A stretch of 64,000 bases of DNA from Schizochytrium sp. TIO01 (lineage: Eukaryota > Sar > Bigyra > Thraustochytrida > Thraustochytriidae). The notes beneath the pieces were generated by a model. That model was not told the DNA's origin, searched no databases, and saw only the letters and a program-made list of their open reading frames with translations. This document shows, one piece after another, positions 61,560 to 64,000 of the stretch. Both the position numbers and the translations under genes were made by a program. The stretch is taken from contig SMSO01000032.1 of assembly GCA_004764695.1 (NCBI GenBank), positions 7,398,668 through 7,462,667 on the forward strand. Reading direction: 5' to 3'. Within the stretch, counting starts at the first letter, position 1, and each line of letters starts with the position of its first letter.

Positions 61560-64000
61560 ACTTGATTGTGGTGAGTGCGTTTTTTAGTTGTTTTTTATAA
61601 TTCTCGCTAGGTAATGGAAAGGTGCTCTTTTAAATGTTGTATTGTAGGCGTTGTAGATATATCTATGGCAACGGGAGTAGGCCACACCCATACTACACAA
61701 GGCTGGTGTTTCGTTGCTTTATCGCTGCAGAAAGAGGGTTTACTAAACTAAACTGAACTAAACTATGGTGGTCTGATGGTATTGTAAAATATTGAATAAA
61801 AACATGGCAAACCACCATTACCGTCGGCTTTAAAAAGAAAAAGAATTTTTTTTAAAGCTGATTTGAAAAGACAGGGGCTCAAGTCTTTATATCTCTCTTT
61901 GAGCAGTGGTAACAGCATTGATTTTCTTCAAAGACTTTAGGATAGAAATGGAGAAATGAAACCCACGCACGGCCTGAGATCGGACTAGCTATCAGTATTC
62001 TTATTTGTTTGCATGCACCAACATTTGCTGACGTTCCTAAGATTCTAGGTATGGCACTTGACCAAAGAGTACTTGCCACATTTCAAGTACTTATAACGGT
62101 GTCACAGAGAATGGTATACCAAAAGAAATAAATCTTAGCTAGCTTTGGACGCGAATGCAATGGCTTTAACCATTTCAACGAAGCAAGTAGCTTGGAATCA
62201 ACCTGAATGAGTGTGGGATTATCTAAAATAGTGCGTGGTTAGAGTACCTAACCTAGGCAAGGTATCTATCATTAAATTTAAATAAAAAAAATTAAAAGAA
62301 ATCACTCAAACATCGCTCTCGCATACCCAGCAATTCTGCTTTTTCACAGACACTGCTGACCAAAACAGTTCTCAACTCATATTTCTAGACGTGCCCCCAA
62401 AAGGTCACTCAGGTAAGCGAATTGAAGAAAAGATCATTATTGTTGTGTCGCAAAGAACCCTCATAAATGAGTTAGTAGCATCGAAATTGAAAACACTTCA
62501 AGTAAAATAAAATGTGGAGACGCTGCACTTTCCGTGGCTCCGAATGCTTGCACTTCGCGGAGGAGTGGTCGTGCATAAAACAAGTTTGTACGGGCAAACA
62601 GTGCTCGGCATTCAACTTTAGTGTGCCACAAATTGTGATAAAATCACTGCTGACGAGACTTTCTCAATAGAATGCGAGGTGATGGAGATAATTGGTATGA
62701 GCTGTAGCCAAATACCAAGTACCTAGAGGTGTAGCAAGCTACACTACTATTATCTCACATGCTGATGCGAAAACGCTTTTGCTTTTTTGGTGTTGTCCAG
62801 AGCAACTAACTTCCTTTCACAACAGCAACATAATAACAGTATAGGCGAAGTTAAGGGTAACTTTGGCTATTAAGGGTTTCCTTTTGGCAGATCTTTGGAG
62901 AAAACAAAACCAAAAAGTAAAAAAAAAAAATCAACCTTGACTCAATATTTTTAATCTTAAGGAAATGGGGTCGAGACAGCACTGCTAATAATTATCAAAA
63001 CTGCTCAAATTGAACCCCGGGCCTGGTTATGGCGCCGTAGAGTTGTTACTTTCACACAAACGCAGCACTGTGAAAGAAATCAGCCGTGGCGTGATAAACA
63101 AAAGTGAACTTAAAAAACTCTGCTGCGTGTTCCTGAGCCTTTATTCAAAGTGACAACTACGTGAATTGAATTAACATTACTTATAAGTACGTGAACTCTT
63201 GCCCCGCCCTGCAGGAATGTCCAAATATTATGCATACTTACGGCTCTTGTTGAGTGGAGATTGAAGTTTCAAGAACCTGAAGCAGGCACCAAATTACACT
63301 TTCCAAATCTAATCAAGAAGCAGAAAACTATAGTCTCTGGAGGGACGGGGACCAACCAAGAGCAGGGTGGCCTTGATTGTAAAGTAGTAGAGCTCAGAGA
63401 GACTGGTTTCAGCTTGTCGCAGAACCATTTATCCATATATTATATTAAAAAAAGATATACGGAAATAAGCAAGGGGACAATTTGTTTTAAATACACGACC
63501 TGCTTGCTTCAATGAATCGCAATCAGGTTACTTAAGCAAGGCCTGATATCGATAGGGATAACGTCAACAAAACAATTGAGGAATAGAAAAAGCCTAGACC
63601 TGCCCAAGAAAACACCATAGCAGATCTGAATTTCATCTGCGGAAGGTTACTGAGAGAGACGAGCACTGTAACTGAATGTAGATACTTTTGGCTTTATAGG
63701 TCTACTAGGTTTGCCGCCATCCAAACGTATCTTTCCAGTCTATCCATCTCAGTTTGTAGATCTATACCTTGGATCAAGCAAAGACGGCAGATGCAGGTTT
63801 AGCGAAGGTTGCGCATACTATTGGATTCTAAGCAAAAGCAACTTGACAAATAAAGAAAAACAGAGCTCGTCACCATGTTGCTAGAAAGGAGCGTTTATCG
63901 ATTTCTAATTATTTGTTATTTGGAACAATGTCAATAATGGCCCGCAAGTATGAGCCTTCTTCATCGGTTTGCGTATTATAAATGATCTTTGACGCAGAAC
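61560..64000. other. Gene-free AT-rich DNA to the end of the window
   Basis: About 2.4 kb without a supportable gene. GTACCTA words occur at 62244 and 62719. Frames at 61879-62079 and 63261-63515 have no recognisable domain. A gene could begin beyond the window edge. Confidence 0.5.

Overview
This window looks like nuclear DNA of an intron-poor, flagellated, non-plant protist. I favour a stramenopile, perhaps a labyrinthulomycete or thraustochytrid, but that is inference. The support is: long single-exon genes; eukaryote-only families (Arp2/3 subunit 1, eIF4E, an IFT56/TTC26-like intraflagellar-transport protein, a cytosolic-type NAD glycerol-3-phosphate dehydrogenase and a mitochondrial SCO1 copper chaperone); a hybrid histidine kinase; and large AT-rich intergenic regions full of microsatellites. 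I saw no bacterial operon structure, CRISPR array, rRNA gene or convincing tRNA gene.

Layout. 0.3-1.1 kb: SCO1 (minus). 1.1-11.3 kb: a gene-poor stretch of about 10 kb with microsatellites and one possible ankyrin-like fragment. 11.4-13.5 kb: a hybrid histidine kinase whose membrane domain carries an ethylene-receptor signature. 14.4-17.3 kb: a 945-residue protein with an internal tandem repeat and a coiled-coil tail, convergent with a 680-residue coiled-coil protein. 20.8-22 kb: ARPC1. 23.1-23.9 kb: a small single-span membrane protein. 25.2-26.1 kb: a crotonase-family enzyme. 26.9-27.4 kb: a small basic protein. 27.5-30.5 kb: an EF-hand/WD40 protein of WDR49 type. 31.3-37.6 kb: a 2117-residue GHKL/Hsp90-like ATPase protein with a C-terminal HExxH motif. 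38.2-39.8 kb: IFT56. 41.6-42.3 kb: an eIF4E with class III residues. 43.3-44.6 kb: a RanBP2-finger/ankyrin protein. 46.2-47.9 kb: a seven-helix receptor fused to an RGS domain. 47.9-51.1 kb: an SR-rich single-span membrane protein. 52.7-54 kb: a GST-like protein. 55.9-57.1 kb: glycerol-3-phosphate dehydrogenase. 57.1-64 kb: mostly empty, with one TATA-associated micro-ORF and some protein-like fragments.

The genes do not form one pathway. Two sensors stand out: an ethylene-receptor-like histidine kinase and a 7TM-RGS protein with the domain order of plant AtRGS1. IFT56, and less certainly the EF-hand/WD40 protein and the two coiled-coil proteins, suggest a flagellum. Neighbours are mainly divergent or convergent pairs, with only 50 to 500 bases between several convergent stops.

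Several of the longest open frames extend upstream of the first ATG through non-ATG codons. I have moved those starts to the first in-frame ATG and say so in each entry. Several intergenic regions contain a repeated TAGGTAC/GTACCTA word that I did not notice in coding regions.
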